64,000 nucleotides of DNA from Mallotus nudiflorus (GCA_947683625.1 CANTUR010000893.1:186001-250000); one strand, 5' to 3'. Counted from the stretch's first letter, positions 1 through 13,149 are shown. Notes: generated by a model not told the origin, from the sequence alone. Numbers and translations are program-made.

Positions 1-400
1 GGGGGGGACTCTTAACATCGTACATGTATATATTCATGTTTAATTAAAGAACTTTATTTCCTATACAGGTTACTCGAAAAGAGAAGACAGCCAAATCCAT
101 TTAAGGAAAGGATCCTACCTTAAGAAGACTCCTAAACGAAGAAGGAATACTCTCCTATTTGGTTTAAGATCCCTATCCTAAGAGGAATCCTACTCTTTTC
201 AAGTCTAAGTATCACTATAAATAGGACCCTATATCCCTTATTCTCATTTATTCTATTCTCTTATATTCTAACTGTTCTCGCTTTCTCTTTCCATATTCTC
301 TCTCTGTTTTTTGACTTAGGTATCAAAGTGTTTGCGGAGATCCTCCCCACCTCTTGCCTTTCCCTTTTTTGGTCACTTGCAGGATTCCAAACTTAAGAGT
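1..400 (+). repeat. Partial LTR or promoter remnant of an unidentified retrotransposon
   Basis: A CTATAAATA box at 214-222 is followed by a long pyrimidine-rich leader and then by a stretch around 318-385 (GTGTTTGCGGAGATCCTCC and a TTGCAGG motif) of the kind seen at the R/U5 end of plant gypsy LTRs. No start, no target duplication and no coding sequence are visible, because the feature runs off the left edge of the window. A degenerate host promoter is the alternative. Assignment is by resemblance only. Confidence 0.35.
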
Positions 401-2221
401 TATGAAAACAAGTTATCAAAGGGAAACCTGTTGTAGAAGTTCAATGCCAAAAGCAATCACAATTCTTCCTGTTAATTGAAATGATGGATGCAGAGTAGAA
501 ATGGTGAAACAAAATCCAACCAATGTTGATATGCATCCTTATTGAAATACCAATTTGTACCCCCAAATCTTACCAAATATAAAAGCTAGGAAAATAGAAA
601 TAGCAGTAACTAGATGCATTGAACAATATATAGCTGGATCCATAAGCTAATGTAGCTGCAAAGTTGTTATTTCTAGAATGATTCTTAAGAAAGTATGTTC
701 GAGGAAAGAACTTAATAAGATATTTGTTCATAACTAGGACTCCACCTGAAATAAATATAATCCATTTCAGTAAATAGTTATTACATTGATGAATAAATAA
801 AAAAGCGAGTGCATGCTACTATTTCTATATTAAAAATTTTTAAGTGTTATTAAGTGTTGACCATTTATTAAAAAAAAAGAATAAGTGTTGGCCAATGTCA
901 GTAGTATAAGGAGGGGAAAGGCACATGTTAGGGAGAGGGGTCAACTATTGAGATGGTACATTTTGCCATTGACAATACATATGCACTTACATGTTAATCC
1001 AACTAATAAAAACATTATATTTTTCAAGTGTCAACCTCAAATCGCATTTTTATTGCACCATGTGTTTGTGCATGTCAAACTTTACATAGTATGTTAATCA
1101 ACTTAATATATGGATAATATAAATTCTATGAAATACCTGCAACTGCAAGTGAATAACCGATGGTAAGCCATCTAAGTATGATTATCGCATAAAGAAGCAT
1201 AGGAAGTGTATGAGCTGTTAGCAATCTAAAAGACATTTAGTGAATGCTTCTGAGTTGGGAATTAAAAAAAAGTTGACGTAAAGAAACTATTTAATGAAAA
1301 AAAAAAAAAGCAAAACCCATCCTTAGCTCCTTAAAATTTCAATTTTTTTTGGCCTTTAGGCCTTTCAGTTGTGTTTTGTGTGTATATTGCCCCTTTGTGG
1401 ACTATTATTTCTAGACCCTTGGTCAAACAGCTCTTAGACACCATTTTTGAAATGCACATTGTTGGTTGTGTTATTGTTACTGAAATCGAATGTTAGTTAT
1501 ACTAATATTTTATAAGTCAAGTAAAAAAAAAGATTTTTTCTTTTTTTGAAAAAACATAATTGATCATTTAAAACATGGTTGAAAAAAACTTAATTTGTAC
1601 TTTTGCCCTCTCATCCAATCTTCGTTCCACAAGTGGATTTAATGCTTGTTAAAAATAATTGCAAATGTCAAGGATTTCTTATAAATTTTGATTAAAAAGA
1701 ATGAAGATTGTGAATAAATGGGATGGCATTGTTTAATTTTTTTTCTTCTCTTATTATTTTCACCATTTCTAGTTGTATAATTACAATCAAAGTAGCCTCT
1801 ATTTTTATCCCTCTACACTAAGTTGAATTTTGATAAAATCCAGTCTGTGAAGATGATAAGGTTGAAGAATAGTGGTGAAGAGTCATTTTAAACGGATGAA
1901 GTCTAGATATTAGAGTGGTTGATAAGATTGCTTATGTTAATATGAACTTAAAGACTTGGGATATTGAACTTTGTTCTAGTTGATAGGCTATTCTACTTTC
2001 TTATTTTATTTTGATTCATTTTTATATTTTTTTAATGGTGGTTTCTTTAAACCATTTATTTACAAGTTGAAAATTGATTTTAACTATTATTGACTATAAG
2101 GCTTTTTTAGCTTAATTTAGGATTGCTTCCTATGAGTTTGATAAAAAAAAATTATTTAGAGCTTAATAATGGGTTTTACAGAAAAAAAAAAGTGAAGTTC
2201 TAATATAATAGTACCTCTTAT
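401..2221. other. AT-rich DNA without a recognisable gene
   Basis: The stretch has poly-A and poly-T runs and only short open frames (for example 885-1097) with no recognisable domain. The last part (about 2060-2165) resembles 12685-12785 beyond element A, so it may be part of an older dispersed repeat. Confidence 0.5.
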
Positions 2222-4472
2222 TGTTAGCATAGATGTGTCATAGTGTCATTCTTGTAATATATAATGACATTGTAAATTATCTCAAATAGCAATAAAAAAA
2301 TATTCTATTATTTAAAGTGTTTATTTAATTGAATATTTATCCATTAACATCATGTTAAATATATTCATTATCAAGAGTTGATAATATGAGCTACAAATTT
2401 ATTTAGTGCATATCATATAAAATGTTCATAGTTATATAATTGATATTTAGGTAATATTAATTAGACTATCACCTCTGTTTTTTACCTTGGTTAGTATGTG
2501 ATACTAATAGTAGGAGGTAGTAAGTCTCTCATACTATTTAATATGAGATATCAAAATAAACACGTGGATTGAACATTGACGTTAGATACATGATTGCATG
2601 GATATTCACTTATGGTCAACGATCATAATCTAGGTCATAATGGTGCATATAGTCCTTTGACCTGAGGTGATACGGTCATCCACATTTAAGTGGTTAGAGT
2701 TTGATTTTGCTTACATATTTGTGTTATTCACACATGGGTATATAGCGTATGGTCACTCTAGTCAGTTAAATATAGGGATAAGGGTTTGACTCAGATGGGA
2801 TTCATTACTTGAAGTGAACCGGGATAAGATCCTATGCTATCTAAGTCTTTTCTTGATGAAAGAGTTTCTGGCTAGGACAAAAATAACAGTCTAAAAGAGT
2901 TTCAGTGCTAGAAAGAGTTTCTAGTGGTTGTTGTGTTTTAATCAAGAGATAAAAATTTGAGATGAGGTTATATGATATAAGTATTGAAGTTTGACTAATC
3001 CTTAACTCTAGGCTATATCGGGATCTTTTAATAATGGGATTTTAGTGCATGGTAATTATGACCAAAGGGTTCGTGTGAATTAATGAATACATTCATATCT
3101 AGTTGGGTAGTTGTGATATTGATGCTAGGGGTCACTCATAACTTATGAGTACTGAATGTGAATAATTGGTTTCACATTTAGACTTGAAAAGAGTTTCAAA
3201 AAATATCAAGTGTTGATATTATCTTCTCATTGCCAACTATACATGAACCTAATAAGTCCCACCTATAAGGTTTTACCAAATCTCTTTGAGATAATCTAAT
3301 TATTGATTAAAGAGTTTAATCAATTAATTGAGATTAATGAAATTGGATTTTTGCTTAAGGAAATCATTCTAGCATATCATGAAATCTAATTTCAAAGAAA
3401 GGCTTAATTATTAATTTATGCTTAATTAATATGAGATATTAATTGAGATAATAAATTAATAATATGTATAAGTTGTTTTCTTTATTACTTGGACTAATGG
3501 CCCAAGTGTCATGGACCTAGGCCCAAAAATGTTTTAAACTAAAGATTAGACCAAGTAATTAACCAAGCCCACTTAATGCATTAAACTCCATTTAGTTTAT
3601 AAAATGGGCTTTAGGTTAAGAGTTGGCCCAATGCATTTAAGTCCACTTAATTAATGCTATAGGCTTTGGGTCAAGAGTTGGCCCAATGCTTATAAGTCCA
3701 TTTAGTAATGGATTAGGTTTTTGGATCAAGAGTTGATCCAATTATTTAAGCCCAAATCCATTAAGATATTATTTGATTTTATTAAATCAAATAAATATGT
3801 AAAATTTAATTAACAAGTGTTAGTCCTAGGTGATGTAGAGAAAGTCAAGAGTTGATATCTCTACATCCTCCAAGTTTTGACTTTAGTGACTTATTGATTT
3901 GTTAATTAATCATGACAAGTGGATTATGGGTCATGTCACTAATCTCTACTTTAATCTCTAGCCAAGTATATCTAAAAGCAAATATTGGATATTAATTGAT
4001 GGTTGATGAAGATAAAAGAGTAGGGACATTAAAGACAAAGAAAATATACAAAACCTAAAGTTATTGGAAGGATCATAAGAAGAAAACTTAAGTGGTCAAA
4101 GTGAGTGGTTTTCAAGCTTCTAATTGATCAAGAAAAGGAAGAGATTTGCTAAAGTTTGGTGTTTCAAGCTAGAGGTCTCACAATTAGGAGACTCAAGGTT
4201 GAGTCAAAAGTTGAATAAAAGGTGTACTAACTATTATAGTAGATTTTGTGATTTGCACCAACCTTTGGATATTAGTAAGTTTTTCATGAAACTTATAATT
4301 CCTTGGTTGTCAATTTTATATTTATGATGGTTTGTGTATTACTTATGTGTTAAATGCAAATTGGATCTTAGGGATTAGAATTCTTAATGGGATCAAGGGT
4401 TATGATAAGCAAATTTTTAAAATTTACCCTACTTAGCATTTGTTGTCTAAGTGGTACAATTGATTCCTAACA
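2222..4472. mobile_element. Solo LTR, 2.25 kb, of an unidentified LTR retrotransposon
   Basis: The block begins TGTTAG and ends CTAACA, a perfect 6-bp terminal inverted repeat of LTR type. It is bordered by CTTAT (2217-2221) and GTTAT (4473-4477), a 5-bp target duplication with one mismatch. It has no protein domain, primer site or internal region, so it is best read as the solo LTR left after recombination between two LTRs. The small frame at 4124-4327 is not supported as a gene. The lineage is unknown. Confidence 0.6.
3590..3770. repeat. 55-bp imperfect tandem repeat inside the solo LTR
   Basis: The motif AAGAGTTGGCCCAATGC (third copy degenerate) starts at 3618, 3673 and 3728, a constant 55-bp step, with similar sequence between copies. 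Confidence 0.6.
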
Positions 4473-4682
4473 GTTATAAGCTCTCAAAGAAAGTTAACTT
4501 TGCTTAAACTTTGCAACCTATACCTCCTCGGGTGATATTTAGGTAGATTGGGTGGGACTCGATGAAGTCAAGCATTGCTCTATCTCTCTATGATAACATG
4601 GGGATAGCAGCGGCTGAGGCTTAACCACAACATTATTGTCACTGTAAAGTAACATTTAAAATTCACTTAAAATTTAAATAAG

Positions 4683-6979
4683 TGTAAACACCCAATTTCA
4701 CGATGCAATTATGCATGCAAATGATGAAAGCCCCTATGATGAAATTAATCGAGAAATTGATCTCTAATGTCAATGTTTCATGATTTAAAGGATTAAATTA
4801 TAACATTTTAAAGTTTAAATGCAAGAATTATAAGTTTTAGGGTTTAAATTGGATAAAATTAATTTTTTGGAGGTTTTTTTGGAAATTTGCTTTGGCATGT
4901 CAAATGCCAATTAGCATTCAGCCAAATGTTAATTGGCATTAGACAGATGCCAATCGGCATTTCACTAAATACTGGTCAACATTACTTTGATTTTTTCTCT
5001 TTTTTTGTAATTTCAGACTTTTTTTTCTTGTGTCTGATTAGCTAATTGGACATAATTAACACATATGTCTCACTCTGTGTGTTTAAAGAAGTCTCCAGAC
5101 TTTGTTCAAAATGAATCCTATCCTCTCAATGTTTTTAAAAATAAAAAAATCAAAATCCTAGATGCTGAACTTCCTGGTGCTGCGCAACCAAACCTTGCAT
5201 TCTCGCATAAAAGGTTGGCTCACTAGCTTTAAAAGACAAGGGAGAAATCTACAAAGGGGCCTTTCTTTTTTTTTAGAAGAAAAATTATTATAAAAAAGGG
5301 TTGAGATTGATTTTTATTGAACATAGCAATGATTTTTTTTCTTTCATTTTTGGAGCCTGTAAAACCTAGTTCTTTATAGGAAGCCAAAAACCTCAATTGC
5401 TCACTTTTGATTTTTAAAACCCTAGAAAACCAAATAAAACTGTGTTCTATTTTTAGTCTAGATATCATGAAAGAGACAATACAAAGCCAATTTCAAATGG
5501 TGAAAATCACAGTCTGAGGGGCCATCTAACTGCATATGCACAACATCCTTTTCACTTCTTTGCCTCTTCTTTTCTTTTCATTCAATCTATTTTTTTTAAT
5601 TATAAAGTTGATTACTGATTAAATTTTATTCTTTTGTCTTTGTTTTTGCCTTCTGTTCTTTGGTGCTTTAAGAATGAGGATTGGTTATGATACAGTATTT
5701 GAATAGTAATCTTGTAGAATCCATGGAATGCCATGGATCAAAACTTATGAAACCCTGTAAAATTTAGGATTTTTTAATATCTCTGTGTTATTTGTTCATT
5801 TATTTTTTTTGGGTTGTAATTAATTTCCTTTTAATTCTCTGCACTGTGGGTTGTAATAGCCCCAATAGTGGGAAAATTATGGAATTCTAATTCTCTGCAC
5901 TAAAAATTGATTAGTAATTTAGGTATAATTTGGTAAAATTTAATTAAAATCAATGATGGTAGTAGATTAAAGTTAGGGTTGCATGTAAATTAATTTAGGG
6001 TTTTTTTGAGAAAATCACATAAAATTGTTTATTTGATATGTTTTGATATATTATTTATTTTAGATCTTATTTTTAGGTTTATTTAATCCTTTTGAACCCA
6101 AGCCCATGATTAGGTCCAATTCATTTAAAATAGGTTCATAAATGGTTTAGGTTAATTGATTAATTAAAACCAATTTAGGCTCATTTTAGGTTAATTAGAT
6201 TTAGGCCCATTTTAATTAATAAAATCAATTTAGATTTAGCCTAGCCCAATAAAACATTTTTATTTCTTTTAAAATTTACTTAGACTTTAAGCCCATTTTC
6301 TAATTAATTAAAATTTATTTAGATTTAGTTCAACCCATTTAATTTCATTACTTTAAAATAAATAGACTTAGGCCCACATTTCACTTCAAATAAAATCAAG
6401 TTAGACTTAGGTCTACTAATTCAACTTTTCCTTTAAAATTTTATAGACTTAAGCCTATTTCCTTAGATAAGTTAAAACAAATAGACCTAAGTTCACCAAA
6501 ATTGATAAAATTTAAGTCCTTTGTTAGCTCACTTCACTTGTAAATAAAATGTATAATTAGCTAACTTCTAAATAAAATTAACTTAGTTTAGACTTAAGGA
6601 CATTACACCTTATATGAATGATTTTTTATATGTGATTTTATGATTAGTTGCCTTAGGGTTAAATGGATGTTCAAATTAGGGTTTAATAAAATTGCATGTA
6701 ATTAGAGAATGAAGTAATAATTCATAAAGTAATCCTAAATGAACACGAGACTAAGAGAAGTTAGTATTTTGTTCCCAGAATTTCCTGGTTGTGGTGCTAG
6801 CTTTCTTTTAGAGAATCGAGTACCACCAAAGTAATTTTTCCTAGTTATTACCTTAGGTGGTGACTCCTCATCTCCACGCTATGTCTTTGTGATATAGTAG
6901 TGTGTTCCCTAAGGCCCTGAGCCCAAACAGTGTCGTAGTTGCTAAAATTTTGGGCTCGCACTAAACCCCACCGTCTATA
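4683..6979 (+). repeat. 5' LTR of element A
   Basis: Starts TGTAAACACCC and ends CCGTCTATA, a mutated form of the CCGTCTACA end seen on other LTRs here. Length is 2297 bp. Aligned with the 3' copy from 4965 on, it shows only scattered differences by eye. Positions 4895-4962 hold repeated GCCAAT/ATTGGC palindromes related to the GATCGG modules of the other LTR families. The reverse-strand frame at 5229-5468 also appears in the 3' LTR (10872-11186); it is LTR sequence, not a gene. Confidence 0.85.
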
Positions 6980-6980
6980 G

Positions 6981-6998
6981 TGACGACTCCACTGGGGA
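6981..6998 (+). other. Primer-binding site (tRNA-Arg type) of element A
   Basis: TGACGACTCCACTGGGGA begins 2 bp after the LTR end. It differs by one base from TGGCGACTCCACTGGGGA, which I recall as the tRNA-Arg-complementary primer site of Tat/Ogre elements. The same site lies beside the LTRs of elements F and C. Confidence 0.8.
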
Positions 6999-7662
6999 TA
7001 AGAGATACTAATTCTACTTGTGTTTTTTGGGATCATTTTATTAATTATTGTTTTATTCTTGCATTCATTCTGCATGTCCCTATTTACCTGATGGCGTTGG
7101 TATATAATTCCATGATTCTACTAGCTTCATGGGGTTGTAGATTGGTTAACCATCACTCTTAGCCTTAACTCGGTTCAAGAGAGATTGTCAGGCTTATCTG
7201 ACCAGAGCCTATAACCTAAGTCCTAAAGGGGGGTGGTCTTCTCTCAAGTTGGTAAAGGATGTCGGGCCCCTCTGACCTTGGCCTGTGACTTAAGTCCATA
7301 ATTGAGGGAATCTTGCTAAGGGAACCTTGACTTCTTACCAAACCCTAACCATATATAATGGCCTAGTAATTTCCCCTAGGATTTACCTAAATCACTTGTA
7401 TGTTTATTTGCCATGAGGAATTTCTATTTATAAAAGCCCAAGCCTATACTTTTGAAACCCACTTAGGTGATAAAGGTCGGGCTAGACCTTTATACCTAAA
7501 AATGTTATTTCTATGCCTTTACTAATTTAAGAGAGATTTGGCATGCGCGTCAGTCTTTGATATCCCCTATTGATATTAAGGCCAAGACTAAAAATCCTAG
7601 GAAAAGAAACTCGTCATTGAATATGTGTATGGGAGGAATAAGGTTGGAAGGTTTATGCTTGC

Positions 7663-7977
7663 ATGTTGCCTGTTGATTATTTCCTGATACTTGTTACGTG
7701 TTGTTTGCTTGTTTGCTACTTGCTGCATAGCATATGCATCATGTATACATGCACTTCATCCATCATACTAACATCTTTTTTTGCAGCCATCACAAATTCA
7801 TCTGGGTCTTCTTGTATTTGGGGATGGAAAGGTGGTAGACTAAAAAGAGCAAGTCAGAGTCCTAAAGCCCTAACAAAAGAAATCCTTCACAAGCTAGATA
7901 GACTAGAGAGAAGTCCTATCAACCTGCTCTATTTAGAAGCTGAACCAACCCAAACTGAGCCCATAGAAATGGAATAA
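7663..7977 (+). other. Small upstream ORF in the leader of element A
   Basis: The frame ends in TAA at 7975, in phase with gag, which begins 15 codons later at 8023. The last 60-65 codons (from a splice-acceptor-like TTTTTTTGCAG near 7786) are conserved in elements F (30526-30786) and C (about 47840-48020), including SSC.W..KGGRL and SPINLLYLEA and the terminal stop. Ogre-type elements are known to carry an extra ORF before gag; whether this is a reduced version is inference. No domain is recognised, and the start codon is uncertain. Confidence 0.4.
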
Positions 7978-8022
7978 CAACAAGGAGGGAACTGGACCTT
8001 AGAAGACATCAAAGGAGTTCTG

Positions 8023-9595
8023 ATGGATGACATAAGGGCTATGATGCAGGATGAACTAAGACAAGCTTTAGTTATATTAATGCCACCTACTGCTACTGTT
8101 ATACCACCACCTGCATTTGAACAACCACCTACTACTGCTGATATCCCACCTACCACAGATGCTCCACCTATTGCCAATAATACTGGAGGGCAACTTGTTG
8201 CCAGAAATTCACTTGTCACTGATATGAAGGTGGAAGATGTTGAGAATTACCTAGTAGAAAAAGCTAAGAGAGAATAACTGGAACTGGTAAAAGACCTTGA
8301 GTCCAAGCATATGCAAGCACTAACTTAGAAAATGTCTAAAATGGAAGAAATGATTAAGGGACAAGGCATGGGATACTCATTCGACTTCGATAATATGTTG
8401 TAAATAGAGGGTGACAAGTTGCCTAACAAATTCAAAATGCCTCAACTATAAAATTTTAATGGAACTGGAGATCCTAGAATTCATCTGAGTTAATACACTA
8501 TAACTATGAGCACTACCAAAGCCCTATTAGTAATTACCACTAGGTTGTTTGTGTTGTCTTTAGAGGGAATGGTTATAAACTGGTATCACAAGTTAGAGAA
8601 ATCTATCAGGGTTGATTGGAAGGAGTTATGTACTACTTTTCTAAAATAATATGAGTACAATACTATATTGGAAGTATCCATCAGGGATCTGGAATTGACT
8701 AAACAAAAATCCAATAAGTCTTTTTCTGATTTCTTAACTCGTTTCATGAATAAAGCAAGGTTAATTAAAAACAAGCTAGCTTAGAAGAATCAAGTTAGGA
8801 TGGTAGTCTGGAATGTGTCGCCTAATCTGGTAGAGAGACTATAAATGATGAACCCCAAAACATTTATAAACTTGTATGATGACAGTCTGCAAGTAGAAGT
8901 GATTGAGAATGATAAGAAAAGAAGCTCTAGAGGCACCGGAACTAGAAACTACCCTATTAGGGGCACACAATAAGGAAGTACTAGTCGAGCAGTACAAGTA
9001 CGTGCAGTTCAGCAACTCGGGAGATTCTCCAATTTCAACCAACCACTCTCCAAAGTCCTAGAAAGACTAATCTAAAAAAGCCTACTTCGACCTTTAACCT
9101 TCTCCAAACCACCTAACCCAAATGTCCCATGTTATACTCCTAATAGTTATTGCAAGTTTCACCAAATAGCTGGCCACTCCAAAAATACATGTATCCACCT
9201 CAAACATGAAATCCAAAATCTAATAGACTTTAAAAAAATCACAGACCTTGAAAAATCCAACTCTAATCCAAACACTAAAAACAACCCTTTTGCAAACTAC
9301 CAAAATGTCCCACCACTAGCCACCATGATGATCAACTCAGGACTTAGCGAAGAAGAAGTGTTAAACTCCTTTGAAAACCTAAACCCTATAGCCAATGGAG
9401 AATCTCTTGATGCCTCCAGGAGAGTTGAAGATTTGCTAGGACAACCCTCTAGTAAGTTTGACTACAAAGTATTTTACTCCAAGCCACCCTCTGCTGATAT
9501 CCCTATTGAGTCAATAGTGCCCTTGGGATGGGGTAATGAATTTGATAATGAGCTAATGGAAGAAGGAAAAGAATCTGAAACCCTCGAATAGCCCT
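8023..9595 (+). pseudogene. gag: gag of element A (capsid region), broken
   Basis: Begins MDDIRAMMQDELRQAL, the same start as gag in C and F, then a proline-rich linker, a charged helical stretch ending KMSKMEEM, and a retrotransposon gag core with LEGMVINWYHKLEKS, LELTKQKSNKSFSDF and RFMNKA motifs, followed by a basic tail. Several in-frame stops interrupt it (at 8275 and 8400, for instance). The C-terminal part resumes at 9325 (MMINSGLSEEEV) and reads LLGQPSSKFDYKVFYS. The product would be the structural Gag protein of the particle. It is non-functional as it stands. Confidence 0.8.
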
Positions 9596-10621
9596 CAAAA
9601 GGGGTTGAAGATTTTTTTGGGGCAACCTTCGGGCAAGTTCAACTATAAAGTGTTCTACTCTAAGATAACTTCAAGTAATATATCCTTGGAAGAGATTGTA
9701 CCTATAGGTTGGGGTGATGAATTCAAAGATGATAAGGAATCCTTAGCTCTAAAACAGTCTCAAGAAGAGGTTAAAGAATTGCTAATCCAACACATGGGCA
9801 AGATTAATATATAGAAGTTAAAAGGGAAAGAAACATACATAGTGGAAGTATGGAAAGACAGGAAAAGGGATCGAATTATCAAAGTTGTAGACATCTGGTA
9901 TGACTCTGATAAGGAGAATTCCACTGGCTTTGATGTGTGGAGCGACAACCCCAATGAAAACCATGTCACTAAAAGTGGAAAGAATTATAAGGCAGCCAAA
10001 AAGAAAATTGAGAGAGTCATAGAAAGAGAAGAAACATAAGATGTAGAAGTAGAGGAATAGCAGAAAGAATACCTGATCCTAGAATAGTTCAAAAAAGCTA
10101 AGGCAAATGTGAGCATTTGAGAACTATTGATGCATTCAAGCAGCCATAGAAGAGCACTTGTTAAAGCTCTATCAAATATGAATATTGAAACAATAGCTAC
10201 ACCTAAGGCCATGGTAGCAAAGGTTATATAAAAGAAGCATGGGCTAATAACATTCTCAGATGATGATCTGCCTTTGGAGGGAAGAAATCATAATAAGGCG
10301 CTATTTATCCCGGCTAAATTAAAAGGGAAAAGAACCAACTTTGTGATGGTCGATGATGGTTATGCTATCAATGTGTGTCCGTTAAAGATTCTACCTAATT
10401 GGGGTCTGAAAGCTGATGACCTGACAGGTTCAAACCTTATAATAAAGGCCTATGATGACAGCACCAGGAATGTAGAGGGAACATTCCAAGCCTTGGTTAA
10501 AATAGGACATGTGGAGTTTACCATATAAGACATTCCTGTCACCTACACTTTGCTATTGGGTAGGCCATGGTTCCATTTTCTGGGAGGAGTACCCTCGACT
10601 GTGCACCAGAAGATAAAATTC
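9596..10621 (+). pseudogene. gag C-terminus and aspartic protease of element A, truncated
   Basis: The frame shifts by one after about 9600. The FLGQPSGKFNYKVFYS motif occurs twice (at about 9440 and 9620), a short internal duplication. Near 10270-10528 is a retropepsin domain: AKLKGKRTNF, then VDDGYAINVCP holding the catalytic Asp in a D-D-G-Y context where D-[ST]-G is usual, then the IKAYD strand. Stops occur at 10038, 10060 and 10528. The frame passes into LTR sequence at about 10621, so everything after the protease is gone. The role in an intact element is cleavage of Gag-Pol. Confidence 0.75.
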
Positions 10622-12641
10622 CTAAATATTGGTCAACACTACGCTGATTTTTTCTTTTTTTTTTACTATTTTGGTATTTTTTTTTCTTGTGTCTAATTGG
10701 TTAATTGGACATAATTAACACACATGTCCTGCTCTGTGTGTTTAAAAAAGTCTCCAGACTTTGTTCAAAATGAATCCTATCCTATCTGTGTTTTAAAAAT
10801 CAAAAAATCAAAATCAAGACACTAAACTTCCTAGTGTTGTGCAACCAAACCCTGCGTTCAAGTAGAAGAGGTTAGCTCCCTGGCTTTAAAAGCCGGGGGA
10901 GAACCTTGCATGGGGGCCTTTCTTTTTTTTTTGGGAGAAAAATTATTATAAAAAAGGGTTGAGATTGATTTTTATTGAATGTAGCAAAGATTTTTTTTTT
11001 TTCTTTTTTTTTGGAGCCTGTATAACCTAGTTCTTTACAGGAGGCCAAAAACCTCAGTTGCTCACTTTTAATTTTTAAAACCCTAGAAAACCAAATAAAA
11101 CTATGTTCTATTTTTAGTTCAGAGATCATGAAAGATACATTACAGAGCCAATTCCAAACGGTGAAAATCACAGTCTGAGGGGCCATCTAACTGCATCTGC
11201 ACAACATCCTTTTCACTTTTTTGCCTCTTCTTTTCTTTTAATTCAATCTCTTTGTTTTAATTATTGAGTTGATTATTGATTAAATTTTGTTCTTTTATCT
11301 TTGTTTTTGCCTTTTCTTCTTTGGTGCTCTAGGAATGAGGATTGGTTATGGTGTATAGTATTTGAACAATAATCTTGAAGAATCCATGGAATGCCATGGA
11401 TCAAAACTTGTGAAACCTTGCAGAATTTAGGATTTTTTTATTTCTCTGTGTTATTTGTTCATCTATTGTTTCTAGGTTGTAATTAATTTCCTTTTAATTC
11501 TCTACACTGTAGGTTGTAATATCCCCAATAGTGGGAAAATAGTGAAATTCTAATTCTCTGCACTAAAAATTGATTAGTAATTTAGGTATAATTTGGTAAA
11601 ATTCAATTAAAATTAATGGTAGCAATAGATTAAAGTTAGGGTTGTATGTAAATTAATCTAGGATTTTTTAGAAAATGACATACAATTACTTATTTAATCT
11701 ATTTTGATATATTATTTATTTTGGATCTTATTTTTGGGTTTATTTGATCCTTTTGGGCCCAAGCCCACAATTAGGTCCAATTCACTTAAAATAGGTTCAT
11801 AAATGGTTTAGGTTAATTACTTAATTAAAACCAATGTAGGCCCATTTTAGGTTAATTAGATTTAGGCCCATTTTAATTAATAAAATCAATTTAAATATAG
11901 CCCAGCCCAATAAAGTATTTTTATTTCTTTTAAAATTAATTTAGACTTTAAGCCCATTTTCTAGTTAATTAAAATTTATGTAGATTTAGCTTAGCCCATT
12001 TAATTTCATTACTTTTAAAATAAATAAACTTAGGCCCACATTTCACTTCAAATAAAATCAAGTTAGACTTAAGCCCACTAATTCAACTTTTCCTTTAAAA
12101 TTTTATAGATTTAAGCCCATTTCCTTAGATAAGTTAAAACAAATAGACCTAAGTTGATTAAAATTGACAAAAATGTAGGTCCTTTGTTAGCCCACTTCAC
12201 TTATAAATAAAATGTAGAATTAGCTAACTTCTAAATAAAATTAACTTAGTTTAGACTTAGGGACGTTACACCTTGTATGAATGCTTTTTTATAAGTGATT
12301 TTATGATTAGTTGCCTTAGGCTTAAATGGATGTTCAAATTAGGGTTTAATAAAATTGCATGTAATTAGAGAATGAAGTAATAATTCATAAAGTAATCCTA
12401 AATGAACACGAGACTAAGAGAAGTTAGTATTCTGTTCCCAGAATTTCTTGGTTGTGGTGCTAGCTTTCTTTTAGAGAATCGAGTACCACCAAAGCAATAT
12501 ATCCCAGTTATTACCTTAGGTGGTGACTCCTCATCTCCACACTATGTATTTATGATATAGTAGTTTGTTCCTAGGGCCCTGAGCCCAAACAGTGTCTCGA
12601 TTTCTAAAATCTTGAGCACGCACTAAACCCTGATGTCTACA
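10622..12641 (+). repeat. 3' LTR of element A, first 282 bp missing
   Basis: Matches the 5' LTR from 4965 to 6979 and ends GATGTCTACA at 12641, next to target duplication ATAAG. The junction with the protease sequence lies at CCTAAATATTGG (about 10621), so one deletion removed the rest of pol and the LTR start. The last 100 bp hold the conserved CTTTCTTTTAGAGAATCGAG box shared by all Tat LTRs in the window. Confidence 0.85.
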
Positions 12642-12863
12642 ATAAGCTTTAAAACTCACTGCAAAATAACATTTAAAGCTCACTCAACTTATTAAATTTG
12701 GTTTAAACTATTATGAATATAAGGGTCTTTTAGCTAAATTTTGGAATGCTTCTTGCGTCTTTAATAAAAAGTTTGTGATTTCTACCATAAGATATATGTT
12801 TCGAGAAAAAATGCCACAAAATTATTAAGACAATTATAAGTTCAAGAATTTCATTGTAGTTTA

Positions 12864-13059
12864 TGTGGGGAAGCAGGTAATCCATCCAAGTCATATCATA
12901 CTTTTGTGGTGCAATGGGCTGACTGATAGGATAATGACATTGTATTTATATTATACTAGGACTTCAATACTTTTATCAGTTGTCGTTTCCTATATACTAT
13001 CGTATATATTGGTTGTCAATATAATATACAATGTATTTTGCTGCTCTACTATTACTTCA
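12864..13059 (+). repeat. Probable short 5' LTR of the copia element
   Basis: Ends ..TTACTTCA directly before a copia primer site. The body (TATATACTATCGTATA and AATATAATATACAATG) resembles the roughly 200-bp LTRs of Ale-like copia elements. The left end is a guess at the first suitable TG; no target duplication or 3' LTR was found to confirm it. Confidence 0.4.
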
Positions 13060-13071
13060 TGGTATCAGAAT
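13060..13071 (+). other. Copia primer-binding site (initiator tRNA-Met)
   Basis: TGGTATCAGAAT matches the usual TGGTATCAGAGC site, complementary to the 3' end of initiator tRNA-Met, with one difference at the end. It lies directly after the LTR end. Confidence 0.7.
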
Positions 13072-13149
13072 CTGGTCTAACGACCAATTTTTTTTTTTTT
13101 TGCTTTCTTTTAGCCTGAGTACCAACTTAAGTTCCAAATATGCTATTAT

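Larger units (their letters stand above)
4678..12646 (+). mobile_element. Ty3/gypsy Tat-type element 'A', internally deleted
   Basis: A complete insertion bounded by the 5-bp target duplication ATAAG (4678-4682 and 12642-12646). Order: 5' LTR, tRNA-Arg-type primer site, leader with small upstream ORF, gag, protease, then a direct jump at about 10621 into position 283 of the 3' LTR. RT, RNase H, integrase, 3' UTR, polypurine tract and the first 282 bp of the 3' LTR are missing. The gag and protease match those of element C on the other strand, which places A in the same Tat group. It cannot be autonomous. Confidence 0.85.

Noticed and set aside
12865..13080. Small frame over the copia LTR
   Set aside because: It covers the LTR promoter and primer site, where no protein is expected.
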